DNA of 64,000 nt from Candidatus Mediterraneibacter pullistercoris. GTDB lineage: Bacteria; Bacillota; Clostridia; Lachnospirales; Lachnospiraceae. The stretch covers positions 1 through 64,000 of the forward strand of contig DXAU01000018.1 of the NCBI GenBank assembly GCA_019116885.1. The letters are read 5' to 3'. The notes under the pieces are model-generated. The model was not told where the DNA came from. It did not search any database and saw only the letters and a list, made by a program, of their open reading frames with translations. Positions 1 to 9,100 of the stretch are shown here, piece by piece (position 1 is the first letter of the stretch; each line of letters begins with the position of its first letter). The translations under genes were made by a program, and so were the position numbers.

Positions 1-1
1 G

Positions 2-475
2 GAGCAGGTCATCACCTACACAGACGTGGTTGGAACCCTGATGTCATCTGTGACAGAGATCATCGATATTATCAGCTATGTACTGATTGCGTTTGTTGCG
101 ATCTCACTTGTTGTCTCATCCATTATGATTGGAGTTATAACATATATCAGTGTGCTTGAAAGGAAAAAGGAGATCGGAATATTGCGTGCGATCGGCGCCT
201 CAAAAGGGAATATTTCCCAGGTGTTCAATGCAGAAACATTTATCATCGGATTCTGCGCAGGCGCTTTGGGAATTTTGATCACGCTTGTGCTTCTGATACC
301 AGCCAATGCCCTGATACATTATCTGGCAGGAACAAACGATGTCAGCGCGTTTCTTCCTGCAGTTCCAGCAGTAATTCTGATTCTGCTGAGTGTATTCCTG
401 ACTCTGATCGGCGGCCTCATACCGTCCAGGAAAGCGGCGAAGAGTGATCCGGTGACTGCGCTGCGCACCGAGTAG
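2..475 (+). CDS. ABC transporter permease, FtsX/MacB type (C-terminal part, cut by window start)
   Basis: The reading frame is open from base 2, so this is the last ~157 residues of a longer protein. It has the C-terminal block of FtsX-like permeases: a membrane segment (IIDIISYVLIAFVAISLVV), the loop motif ERKKEIGILRAIGAS that contacts the ATPase, then two more membrane segments and the closing IPSRKAAKSDPVTALR box typical of MacB/FtsX proteins. Such permeases work with a LolD/MacB-type ATPase in peptide, lipoprotein or antibiotic export, or in cell-wall signalling. The partner ATPase is presumably upstream, outside the window. The GTG at 26 is internal and not the start. The substrate cannot be told from this fragment. 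Confidence 0.9.
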   Translation, partial: EQVITYTDVVGTLMSSVTEIIDIISYVLIAFVAISLVVSSIMIGVITYISVLERKKEIGILRAIGASKGNISQVFNAETFIIGFCAGALGILITLVLLIPANALIHYLAGTNDVSAFLPAVPAVILILLSVFLTLIGGLIPSRKAAKSDPVTALRTE

Positions 476-539
476 ACGCAGCCAAAGACATGATTATAAG
501 AATGAGCTGGAAGAATAAACAAAATTTTTAGAATTTGCG

Positions 540-758
540 CTACAGAGGCTGATCATCATTACTTGGAACATAATGACAGATCTCTTGTACGTCACAGTTT
601 AAAATTCGGCAGAGATCATTAATTGTTGTTGTATTAACGGGTTTGTTTTTCCTCAATTTGTCTATCGTTGAACTGGAGATATGATGACGGTTAATCAAAG
701 TATATGTGGATTCTGTTGATTGCTTTAATGTTTTCCAGAACGGACTATAGTCAATCAT
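540..758 (-). CDS. Small XRE-family HTH transcriptional regulator
   Basis: This 72-residue protein is almost entirely one Cro/C1-type helix-turn-helix domain (YozG-like). Residues ~25-60 carry the recognition part, ISSSTIDKLRKNKPVNTTTI, and the usual ending LCRILNCDVQEICHYVP. The start is supported by AGGAGG seven bases before ATG. It is a DNA-binding regulator with no effector domain, so it most likely works as a small repressor. It stands alone between a permease and a GGDEF gene. The palindrome GACTATAGTC lies in its promoter region and again inside its first codons, which suggests it controls itself. The target genes are unknown. Confidence 0.85.
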   Translation of the reverse strand: MIDYSPFWKTLKQSTESTYTLINRHHISSSTIDKLRKNKPVNTTTINDLCRILNCDVQEICHYVPSNDDQPL

Positions 759-814
759 GCCTTACCTCCTGTCTTTTTACAGAATAGTATGTAGTTGTTT
801 TATTGACTATAGTC
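743..814. promoter_or_regulatory. Paired palindromic operator candidates for the XRE gene
   Basis: The 10-bp perfect palindrome GACTATAGTC occurs at 743-752 (codons 3-5 of the XRE gene) and at 805-814 (promoter region). Each copy sits in a 13-base block, ATTGACTATAGTC, and the blocks are in inverted orientation (802-814 on plus, 743-755 on minus). The centres are 62 bp apart, about six helical turns. A degenerate copy, AACTATAATT, lies at 823-832. Binding by the adjacent regulator is an inference. Confidence 0.5.
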
Positions 815-1030
815 GTTAAAATAACTATAATTAAAATGTACTACAAAGGACGAAATATGCTGCTCTGCACCAGAAAGCGAAGAAGAAAAATATCAGTAAA
901 CCGGCGGCAGGCCGCAGATGGGAAACTGTTGAACATAATAGGCAATACATTTATAATATAATAAATGGTAATCACATTCGGAGCAGGGGAATGAAGATAT
1001 CTGTTGATATCCGCAGAAGGGAGAGGAAAG

Positions 1031-2398
1031 ATGGAAAAAAGGGTACTGGCAGAGGATGCGGCAGGAGGTTTCATATATCCCGTGCTTAACGCTTTTTTTG
1101 AGGCATATCTGTCTGAGAGAAATGTGGAGAAAACACTTTCGTTTGTTGCAGATGATATATATAGTCTGGGAACGGGAGACGGCGAAGCCGCAGTAAATAA
1201 AGAACAGTTTGAGAGGCTCCTAAGGATGGAGAAAGAGGTGATTCCGGAATCAATTCAGTTCAGGATACTGGACTATCATGAGAAACAGACAGGATCGGAT
1301 GTGTGGCAATGCTTCAGCAGGATGGAGACAGCGGTTTCCCGGGAATTTGAAGAACCGATTTTTTATAAGACACGGCTGACTGCAAGCTTCAGGAAAGTAA
1401 ACGGAAGATATTTAGCTGAGTCGCTTCACATGTCAGAGGCGAGCAGTTCCCATGAAAGTGGGGAATTCTTCCCTCTACGCTTTATGTCTGAACAGGCGGA
1501 GAAACTCAATAGATTTGCCCAGAAAGAGCTTTTGGATATTCTGTGCGGCATAATGCCGGGAGGAATTATCGGCGGTTATATGGAAGAAGGATTTCCGCTC
1601 TATGTAGTGAATGACACTTTACTGGACATGATGGGATACACATATGAGGAGTTTGTGGAGAGGATAGACGGTATGATGCTCAATTCTATCCACAAGGAAG
1701 ATGTGGACAGAGTGCGGAAACAGGTACTGAAAAGGATGGAAGAGGGACGGGAATATGCCATCGAGTACCGTGTTATGAAGAAAGACGAAAGTTATTTCTG
1801 GGTATACGACATAGGAAGAAAGGTTGTGGCGGATGACGGGCGTATTGCGGTTATAAGCGTCCTGATTGATGTTTCCAATGATGTGCAGAATAGGATGAAA
1901 CTTAAAGAAGAATCTGCAACGGACTTCCTTACCGGAGTATATAACAGAAAAGGCGGGGAGGCTCTTATCAGCCAGAAGATGCAGACTACGATGCCGTATG
2001 TATTCTTTATGATGGATCTGGATAATTTTAAGAGGGTCAATGACCTTTACGGACATGGCGAGGGCGATAACATGCTCCGCTATGTTGCCCAGATGCTCAA
2101 AAATTCATTTTGGGAGAGAGATGTTGTTCTCCGGGTAGGCGGAGATGAGTTTGCAGTGCTTGCATATCCGTGTACTGACGTATACGCGATCAAGAAAAAG
2201 GTGGAGGAGATTATCCGGAAGTGCTGTGAAGAAGCGGATAAAAGATATCCGGACAGCCGGTCATCCATATCGATCGGCGGTATCTACAGCCGGGCTTCAA
2301 GATCCTTTCAGGAGCTGTATAAACTGGCGGACAGCGTTTTGTACGAAGTGAAACAGTTAAATAAGGGACAATGCATCATACGGGAGATAGATCTGTGA
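1031..2398 (+). CDS. NTF2-like / PAS / GGDEF diguanylate cyclase
   Basis: A 455-residue soluble signalling protein with three parts. Residues ~5-140 look like a SnoaL/NTF2-type fold (FFEAYLSERNVEKTLSFVADD), residues ~155-285 are a PAS domain (LYVVNDTLLDMMGYTYEEF; YFWVYDIGRKV), and residues ~290-450 are a GGDEF domain with an intact RVGGDEF motif, so it should make cyclic di-GMP from GTP. The product-inhibition site (RxxD, five residues before GGDEF) reads WERD, so feedback inhibition is probably lost. I prefer ATG 1031 (GGGAGAGGAAAG just upstream) over the TTG at 1004. There is no membrane segment, so the sensed signal is probably cytoplasmic. No EAL partner is in the window. Confidence 0.88.
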   Translation: MEKRVLAEDAAGGFIYPVLNAFFEAYLSERNVEKTLSFVADDIYSLGTGDGEAAVNKEQFERLLRMEKEVIPESIQFRILDYHEKQTGSDVWQCFSRMETAVSREFEEPIFYKTRLTASFRKVNGRYLAESLHMSEASSSHESGEFFPLRFMSEQAEKLNRFAQKELLDILCGIMPGGIIGGYMEEGFPLYVVNDTLLDMMGYTYEEFVERIDGMMLNSIHKEDVDRVRKQVLKRMEEGREYAIEYRVMKKDESYFWVYDIGRKVVADDGRIAVISVLIDVSNDVQNRMKLKEESATDFLTGVYNRKGGEALISQKMQTTMPYVFFMMDLDNFKRVNDLYGHGEGDNMLRYVAQMLKNSFWERDVVLRVGGDEFAVLAYPCTDVYAIKKKVEEIIRKCCEEADKRYPDSRSSISIGGIYSRASRSFQELYKLADSVLYEVKQLNKGQCIIREIDL

Positions 2399-2413
2399 TC
2401 TATCTCCCGTATG
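2377..2413. repeat. 17-bp perfect inverted repeat spanning the GGDEF stop codon
   Basis: Arms 2377-2393 and 2397-2413 (CATACGGGAGATAGATC and its exact complement) enclose a 3-base loop. The TGA stop (2396-2398) lies in the loop and second arm. No T-run follows on either strand, so this is not a standard Rho-independent terminator. It may stabilise the mRNA 3' end or stop transcription weakly. Confidence 0.6.
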
Positions 2414-2457
2414 GCATGTTCCGGCATACAGAGTCTATATCTGTCCGCTGATATGAG

Positions 2458-2530
2458 TGGAAACAACGGGGCTCGAACCCATGACCTCCCGCTAGTCAGG
2501 CGAGCGCTCTCCCAGCTGAGCTATGTTTCC
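2458..2530 (-). tRNA. tRNA-Val (anticodon GAC)
   Basis: Read on the minus strand, this folds as a full cloverleaf: acceptor GGAAACA/TGTTTCC, D-arm GCTC-AGCTGGGA-GAGC, anticodon stem CTCGC/GCGGG with loop CTGACTA (anticodon GAC), T-arm ATGGG-TTCGAGC-CCCGT, and discriminator A at 2458. CCA is not encoded. It lies 14 bases downstream of ssrA and is probably cotranscribed with it. Confidence 0.95.
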
Positions 2531-2544
2531 ATCTTTGAATTGAG

Positions 2545-2886
2545 TGGAGCTGGCGGGAATCGAACCCGCGTCCAAAAACCCATCCCATGTACTTCTACTA
2601 TCATAGTCCGTTCTTTCAGATTCCCTCTGCTGCACGGAAGCGGACATCCTTGCAGGTTCGGTAGCTTCATGATACGCCTGCCGGCTCAAAGCTTTGCCGG
2701 CATCGTTTCCCACATGTTTGATACCGGATTCCAGATGTGTGGGTGCATCAGGAGCGGTATGCAGCAATTAGGCTGCAGCTAATTCGTAATTATCGTTAGC
2801 GTTTAATTTTAAGTGTGCGATTTGACGCATCAGCCTGCGGATAGCTTCTCCATCTTCAGGATCCCTGTCGAAACCAGTACAACCCC
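2545..2886 (-). ncRNA. ssrA: tmRNA (transfer-messenger RNA)
   Basis: The tRNA-like ends match: 5' GGGGTTG pairs with 3' CAGCTCC, followed by discriminator A. The T-arm GCGGGTTCGATTCCCGC is near the 3' end, and the 5' end carries the typical GTACTGGTTTCGACAGGG. The reading frame for the proteolysis tag lies at 2768-2800 on the minus strand and encodes ANDNYELAAA followed by TAA, which fits clostridial tags. The RNA rescues stalled ribosomes together with SmpB (not in the window). Length is 342 bases, normal for one-piece tmRNA. CCA is not encoded. Confidence 0.95.
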
Positions 2887-2937
2887 TGGTTTTAAATTAT
2901 GCGGCCTGCTTTGGCTGCATAGTAACGCCTACGTACT

Positions 2938-2966
2938 ATAATAGTGCCAGACGGATGAAAAGTCAA
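2938..2966 (-). promoter_or_regulatory. Sigma-A promoter for ssrA and tRNA-Val
   Basis: On the minus strand, TTGACT (2961-2966), a 17-base spacer and TATTAT (2938-2943) precede the mature 5' end of tmRNA by about 50 bases. This leaves a short leader for RNase P to remove. Confidence 0.8.
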
Positions 2967-3135
2967 TTAAAAAAGTTAAGAAAATTTAACATTTCAAAAT
3001 ATGCACATGTATAGATTTTTGGAGAGAATGTGTGATAATATGTAACGTATAGCCAGACATGCAGTTTCCGGCAAATGCCAGACAGGAGTCCGGAAGTGCT
3101 GCTACGTCAAAACGCAACAGAAAAGAGGAAATCAT

Positions 3136-3972
3136 ATGCCTACAACATACGCACATTATAAATTTGGAAAAGAGGTCATAAGCGCTCTTCCGCGTCCGCT
3201 CCAGAGCGCTGTTGAGAATAACAGAGAGCTTTTTGATGTCGGACTGCATGGCCCGGATCTTCTTTTTTATTATAAAGCACTGATGAAAAATCCCGTGAAC
3301 TCCCAGGGATATGCACTGCATGACAAGATGTCCGATGAGTTCTTCCGGCATGCTGCTGAAGTGATAGAGAAATCAGAAGACCCTGCGGCGGCAAGAGCGT
3401 ATATCTATGGATTTATCTGCCATTTCGCGCTTGACAGTGAGTGCCACCCTTACATTGAGAAAATGATCCAGACGAGCGGGATCAGCCATTCTCAGATCGA
3501 GATGGAGTTTGACCGTCTTCTTTTAAAGGAAGATTACATTAATCCGGTACGTTACCTGGCTACCGGACATATACATCCGAACCAGAAAAACGCTGCTGTG
3601 ATAGCGCCGTTTTTCGATGATCTGACGCCGGAACTAGTGGAGAAGTCGATGAAGTCGATGATATTCTGCCACAAGCTGCTTCTGGCGCCGGGACAGGCAA
3701 AGAGGAACCTGATCTTTGGCTGTATGAAACTGGCAGGGCATTATAAGGAGAAGCACGGCATGGTCATGAGTCTGGAGCCGGATCCGGCATGCAGGGAATA
3801 CTGCCAGATCTTAAAACGCCTCTATGCCGGAGCAGTGCCGCTTGCGGCCGGACTTATTATCCAGTACCAGAAAGTGATGTTCGAGGGGAAAGAGCTGCCA
3901 GAGCGCTTCCACCGCACGTTTGGCGCAGGTGATAAGTGGCAGGATCTGTGTCTCCAGACGTATGACAGATAA
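3136..3972 (+). CDS. Zinc-dependent phospholipase C-like protein
   Basis: A 278-residue protein of the Zn_dep_PLPC family (PF00882 type). It has the N-terminal TTYAHYKFG histidine, the GLHGPDLLFYY motif at ~35-48, and the metal-ligand histidines in YGFICHFALDSECHPYIEKM (~95-115) and SHSQIEMEFD. Classical members hydrolyse phosphatidylcholine, but cytoplasmic clostridial members such as this one lack a signal peptide and their substrate is unknown. AGAGGAAATC precedes the ATG. It is followed at 38 bases by an UMF1-type transporter in the same direction, so the two may be cotranscribed. Confidence 0.8.
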   Translation: MPTTYAHYKFGKEVISALPRPLQSAVENNRELFDVGLHGPDLLFYYKALMKNPVNSQGYALHDKMSDEFFRHAAEVIEKSEDPAAARAYIYGFICHFALDSECHPYIEKMIQTSGISHSQIEMEFDRLLLKEDYINPVRYLATGHIHPNQKNAAVIAPFFDDLTPELVEKSMKSMIFCHKLLLAPGQAKRNLIFGCMKLAGHYKEKHGMVMSLEPDPACREYCQILKRLYAGAVPLAAGLIIQYQKVMFEGKELPERFHRTFGAGDKWQDLCLQTYDR

Positions 3973-4010
3973 GGATATAAAAGAGAAATGAGAGCTGAGA
4001 GGAGAAAGGT

Positions 4011-5261
4011 ATGAAATTTAAATTGACCTCACTGGAAAAGAAATGGGTGCTCTATGACGTCGGAAATTCAGCGTTTACTCTGCTGGTTTCCACAATTTTT
4101 CCCATCTATTTCAATTCACTTGCGGAGAGCGCCGGGATCTCCGATGTTGATTATCTGGCGTACTGGGGGTATGCGACTTCGGTCTGCACGCTGATTGTGG
4201 CCGTTCTGGGGCCTACGCTTGGCGCTGTTGCAGATACGAAGAACTTTAAGAAGATCATATTTACGGCCGCTATGAGTGTGGGAGTGTTCGGATGCATCGT
4301 GCTGGGCTTCCTCTCTTCGTGGATATGGTTTCTCGGAGTTTTCGTCCTGGCAAAGACAGGGTATTCTGCGAGTCTGATCTTCTACGACGCCATGCTTACT
4401 GACGTTACGGAGCCTGAGAGGATGGACTCGGTTTCCTCACATGGATATGCATGGGGGTATATCGGAAGCTGCATACCGTTTCTTGCCTGTCTGGGTCTGT
4501 ATATGGGGTCCGGAGTCCTGGGGCTTGGAACACAGACAGCGCTGCTTATTGGGTTTATCATCACAGCAGTATGGTGGTTCTGTTCTTCTGTACCGCTTCT
4601 GCTGTCATACAGGCAGAAATATTATTCAGAAGATAACGGGCACATCATCAGGGACAGTTTTAAAAGACTTGGACGTACATTTCTGGAACTGGCAAAAGAG
4701 AAACATATTCTGATCTTTCTTCTGGCGTTCTTCTTTTATATCGACGGAGTTTACACAGTGATTGATATGGCGACGGCATACGGGCAGGCACTGGGACTTG
4801 ATACAAATGCGCTTCTCCTTGCCCTGCTTGTCACACAGATCGTCGCGTTTCCCTGTGTGCTTATTTTCAGCAGGATTGTTAAACGGATCAGGCCAGAGAC
4901 TATCATCACAGTGTGCATCGCGGCATATTTCTTCATTGCAGTATATGCGTACTGGCTGGATAGTGAGTTTGATTTCTGGCTCCTGGCTGTAATGGTGGGG
5001 ATGTTCCAAGGGACGATACAGGCTCTATCCAGATCTTACTTTGCGAAGATCATACCCGCAGAGAAGTCGGGAGAGTTTTTCGGCATATACGATATCTGCG
5101 GAAAAGGCGCTTCTGTCATTGGGACAGCGCTTGTGTCATTTCTAAGCCAGCTCACGGGCAGTATTAACATCGGAGTCAGCGCTCTGTCTGTTATGTTCTT
5201 GATTGGGCTGATCCTGTTTCGGTTTTCAGCAAAGTTGAATATAGATAGTAAAAAAGTATGA
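4011..5261 (+). CDS. UMF1-family MFS transporter (Atg22-like)
   Basis: A 416-residue polytopic membrane protein with about 12 hydrophobic segments. The start KKWVLYDVGNSAFTLLVSTIFP is the hallmark of the UMF1/Atg22-like branch of the major facilitator superfamily. Conserved loops include GPTLGAVADTKNFKK (residues ~64-78) and GTIQALSRSYFAKIIPAEKSGEFFGIYDICGKG (~330-360). Yeast Atg22 is linked to vacuolar amino-acid efflux; bacterial members have no firm substrate. AGAGGAGAAAGGT gives a strong ribosome site. It probably follows the upstream PLC-like gene in one transcript. Confidence 0.85.
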   Translation: MKFKLTSLEKKWVLYDVGNSAFTLLVSTIFPIYFNSLAESAGISDVDYLAYWGYATSVCTLIVAVLGPTLGAVADTKNFKKIIFTAAMSVGVFGCIVLGFLSSWIWFLGVFVLAKTGYSASLIFYDAMLTDVTEPERMDSVSSHGYAWGYIGSCIPFLACLGLYMGSGVLGLGTQTALLIGFIITAVWWFCSSVPLLLSYRQKYYSEDNGHIIRDSFKRLGRTFLELAKEKHILIFLLAFFFYIDGVYTVIDMATAYGQALGLDTNALLLALLVTQIVAFPCVLIFSRIVKRIRPETIITVCIAAYFFIAVYAYWLDSEFDFWLLAVMVGMFQGTIQALSRSYFAKIIPAEKSGEFFGIYDICGKGASVIGTALVSFLSQLTGSINIGVSALSVMFLIGLILFRFSAKLNIDSKKV

Positions 5262-5308
5262 AATTAATCTGAAATTATCAAGAAATTTCTCAAAATCCAC
5301 ATCAATCA

Positions 5309-5317
5309 TGCTATAAT
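5309..5317 (+). promoter_or_regulatory. Extended -10 promoter for the ABC pair
   Basis: TGCTATAAT is a perfect extended -10 element (TGn-TATAAT), 137 bases before the ATPase start. No good -35 is visible, as is usual for this promoter class. The hairpin at 5338-5363 would lie in the leader. Confidence 0.55.
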
Positions 5318-5337
5318 TTAATAAAAGACAGATATAG

Positions 5338-5363
5338 AGCGGATACAGATTGTCGTATCCGCT
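5338..5363 (+). terminator. Leader hairpin or weak terminator before the ABC pair
   Basis: AGCGGATAC (5338-5346) and GTATCCGCT (5355-5363) form a 9-bp stem followed by TTGTCT. It lies 77 bases after the UMF1 gene and just after the extended -10 element. It could end the upstream transcript or attenuate the downstream one. Confidence 0.5.
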
Positions 5364-5453
5364 TTGTCTACACCGGGAAGACAAGTGCAGCTCTCTGAAA
5401 CCAGAAGGTTCAGGCGGGTTGTGCCAGAGAATGGTCATAAGGGAGCGGTACAT

Positions 5454-6158
5454 ATGAAAGAGTTTGTCAGGCTTCAGGATATCACGAAAGTATATAAAAT
5501 GGGCGAGATAGAGATCCGAGCGGCAGATGAGATCAATTTTTCAGTGGATAAAGGGGAACTTGTTGTTATCGTGGGACCAAGCGGGGCCGGAAAGACGACT
5601 GTCCTTAACATCCTTGGGGGTATGGACACGGCGACGGATGGAAAACTCATTGTGGATGGGGACGACGTGACTTCGTATAATTCCAGGCAGCTTACAGAGT
5701 ACCGGCGTGAGGATATCGGGTTTGTCTTTCAGTTCTATAATCTGGTTCCGAATCTGACAGCGCTTGAGAACGTGGAGCTGGCGCTTCAGATATGCCGGGA
5801 TCCTCTGGATGCGAAAGAAGTGCTCGAAGAAGTCGGACTCGGGGACAGGCTGAACAATTTTCCCGCCCAGCTCTCAGGAGGAGAGCAGCAGAGAGTATCT
5901 ATCGCCAGAGCGCTGGCGAAGAATCCGAAGCTCCTGCTCTGTGACGAGCCTACGGGCGCGCTTGATTATAATACGGGAAAGGCGATTTTGAAACTGCTTC
6001 AGAACATGTGCAGAGAGAGGGGCATGACTGTTATTGTGATCACGCATAACCAGGCGCTCGCGCCGATGGCGGACCGTCTGATACATATTAAGAACGGCAG
6101 AGTCTCCAGTATGGAGATAAACGAGAACCCCATATCGATTGATGAAATAGAATGGTAG
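5454..6158 (+). CDS. ABC transporter ATP-binding protein (LolD/MacB type)
   Basis: A 234-residue ATPase. Walker A is [11 protein letters not shown] (~38-48), the signature is [15 protein letters not shown] (~140-154) and Walker B is [12 protein letters not shown]. The Q-loop ([22 protein letters not shown]) is that of the MacB/LolD/FtsE group. It energises the large FtsX-type permease that follows 9 bases later. I chose ATG 5454 (AAGGGAGCGGTACAT upstream) rather than the GTG at 5364, because the extra 30 residues do not look like this family. Likely roles are export or mechanotransmission (peptide resistance, envelope maintenance); the cargo is unknown. Confidence 0.9.
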   Translation: MKEFVRLQDITKVYKMGEIEIRAADEINFSVDKGELVVIVGPSGAGKTTVLNILGGMDTATDGKLIVDGDDVTSYNSRQLTEYRREDIGFVFQFYNLVPNLTALENVELALQICRDPLDAKEVLEEVGLGDRLNNFPAQLSGGEQQRVSIARALAKNPKLLLCDEPTGALDYNTGKAILKLLQNMCRERGMTVIVITHNQALAPMADRLIHIKNGRVSSMEINENPISIDEIEW

Positions 6159-6167
6159 GTAGGACTG

Positions 6168-9100
6168 ATGAAGAAGAAAGCGCTGTGGAAAGACTTTTTT
6201 ATGGAAATACGGAGGAGTCTCGGGCGCTTTCTGTCCATTTTTTTCATCGTGGCGATCGGATGCGCTTTCTTTTCCGGAATCCGGTCTTCAGAACCGGATA
6301 TGCGCTATTCGGGGGACGCCTACTTTGATGACAGGGATCTGATGGATCTTGAGGTTATCAGTACAATGGGGCTTACGGATGATGACCTTACAGCCATAAC
6401 AGACGTGGACGGAGTGGAAAGCGCCGAGGGCGGATATTCTGTGGATGTGCTCTGTTCAGAAGGGGATAATCAGATCGCGGTTCATGTCATGTCCATGCTG
6501 TCCACTATGAACTATGTGCAGTTGGAAGATGGAAAACTCCCTGAGAATGAGAACGAATGTGCCCTGGATGTGGACTATCTGGCTGAGAGCAGTCTTAAGA
6601 TCGGAGATGAGATTACATTTTCCAGCGGCAGCGATGATGATATCACGGATACGCTTACAACAGACACGTTCACTATTGTGGGAGCGGTCAGCAGTCCGGA
6701 GTATATCTCATTCCAGAGGGGAAGCACGACGATCGGGAACGGAACTGTGTCAGCCTTTGCTGTAGTTCCCAAACAGAGCTTTTCCATGGATGTGTACACA
6801 GAGATCTGCATCCGGGTGGATGGCGCGGAGGAGCTGACGGCTTTTACAGACAAATATGATGCCCGTATCCAGGAAGTTATGGATAATGTAGAGTCGATAA
6901 AAGAAGAACGGCAGCAGGCGCGTTACGACGAGATTATGGACGAGGCGAACGGCCAGATCGATGAGGCGAAGCAGAAACTCTCGGACGCCCGGAATGAGCT
7001 GGAAGAGGGGAAAGAACAGGCGGAAACAGAACTCTCAGATGCGAGACAGGAACTTGCGGATGCCCAGGCGGAAGTGGACAGCGGCAGACAGGAACTGGAG
7101 TTTTCTCGGCAGCAGCTGGAGTCTTCTCGGCAGGAGCTGACTGACAGCCAGTCTCAGATAGACCAGAACACAGAAAAATTAAATACAAATATTGAAGCTC
7201 TCAACAAACAGATTGAACAGCTCAACCAGGTAAAGGAACAGTACAACAGCCTTGCTGCAAGCGGACAGGCAGACGACGCGACGGTGGCTGCCATTGATTC
7301 CCTGTATACAGAGATACAGAACGGGGAAGCCGCTGTTGCCAGGGCGCAGGCACAGATCGAAGCTGCCAGGGAAGAACTGGAATCCGGTCAGGCCCGGCTC
7401 AACGAAGGCTGGGAGCAGATCGCCTCAGGAGAGCAGGAGATTGCAGATGCAGAAGCACAGCTCAGTGAAGCTCAGAGCCAGATAGATGATGGCTGGGAAT
7501 CGTATTATGAAGGCGAGGCAGAAGCAGAGGCTGAGATTGCAGACGGAGAGCAGCAGATCGCAGACGCGCAGCAGGAGCTGTCGGACGCTGAGGCAGAGCT
7601 TGCGGATCTGGAGATGCCGGAATGGCATATATACGACAGGAACAATCTGCCGGATCATACCGGATATGGAGAAAACGCGGACAGGATGCGCGCTATCGGC
7701 GAAGTATTTCCTGTGATATTCTTCCTGGTAGCAGCCCTTATCAGCCTGACAACCATGACGCGCATGGTCGAGGAGCAGCGGACGCTGATCGGGACGCTTA
7801 AGGCGCTTGGTTATGAACGCCGGTCTATCGCAGGAAAATATCTGGGATATGCGCTCTTTGCTACTGTTTCAGGCACTGTTGTGGGAATCTTGTTCGGAGA
7901 GAAAGTATTTCCGTGGATTATTCTTAATGCATACGGAATCATGTATCAGCATATGAGCAATATTATGCTCCCCTATAATCTCCAGTATGGCCTGGGAGCG
8001 GCAGGCGCCGCTCTGGCGAGCACTCTGATCGCCACATTCCTCGCATGTTACAAAGAACTGAGAGAACAGGCTGCAGAACTCATGCGCCCTCCGGCACCCA
8101 AACAGGGCCAGAGAGTTCTTCTGGAGCGGGTGGGATTTTTATGGAAACGGCTGAATTTTTCCTGGAAAGCGAGTATCCGCAATCTGGTTCGGTATAAGAA
8201 ACGTCTCTTTATGACGATTTTCGGAATAGGAGGCTGTATGGCGCTTATGCTGGTGGGATTCGGACTTAAAGATTCTATCTTTGCCATCGTGGATATTCAG
8301 TATGGTGAGATACAGCTTTATGACGGGAATATTATCCTGGATGACGGAGCATCAGCGGAAGAAAAGGAGAATATTATAGCGCAGCTTGGAAAGGACAGCG
8401 CTATGGCAGGATCCACCGAGGGACTTCTCACGCAGGTTACAGCCGGAAACGGTGAAGAGTGGCATGATGTATATTTGGACGTACCAAGAGATACAGAAGA
8501 ATTTTCAGAATTTGTAGTGCTTCAGGACCGCGTGACGAACGAGAGATATACGCTGGATGATTCCGGGGCAGTTCTCACAGAAAAAATGGCAAAAGAACTT
8601 AAGGTGGAAGCCGGGGATACCGTTACAATCAGAGATGAGAACAGAGGGGACGTCAAAGTGAAGATAAGCGCTGTGTGTGAGAACTACATGGGGCATTATC
8701 TGTACATGACTCCGGAAGTTTACCAAAAAGTATACGGCAGCACACCTGATTATAACTGTATCTTTTACAAGACGGCTGACCGGATTACAGAAGAAGCAGA
8801 ACGCATAGGAGAGGAAGCGCTGGCGCTGCCGGGAGCTTTGAGCATCAGTTATACGACTGATCTCAGAGAGCAGGTGGATAATATGCTCGGTGCACTGGAT
8901 ACGGTGATTATCGTTCTCATCATATCAGCAGGCATGCTGGCTTTCGTTGTCCTCTACAACCTGAATAATATCAACATAACAGAACGGCAGAGGGAACTTG
9001 CCACGCTTAAGGTGCTCGGTTTTTATAACAATGAGATATCTATGTATGTGTATAGAGAAAATATTGTTCTGACATTTCTGGGAGCGCTTTTTGGAATTAT

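Noticed and set aside
2411-2782. 123-codon plus-strand frame over tRNA-Val and tmRNA
   Set aside because: It is the complement of two RNA genes; the pieces GNNGARTHDLPLVRRALSQL and AGGNRTRVQKP are typical tRNA/tmRNA mistranslation text.
2458-2886. Integration site for a mobile element at tRNA-Val/ssrA
   Set aside because: Both RNAs are intact, there is no integrase or direct repeat nearby, and the flanking genes are ordinary.
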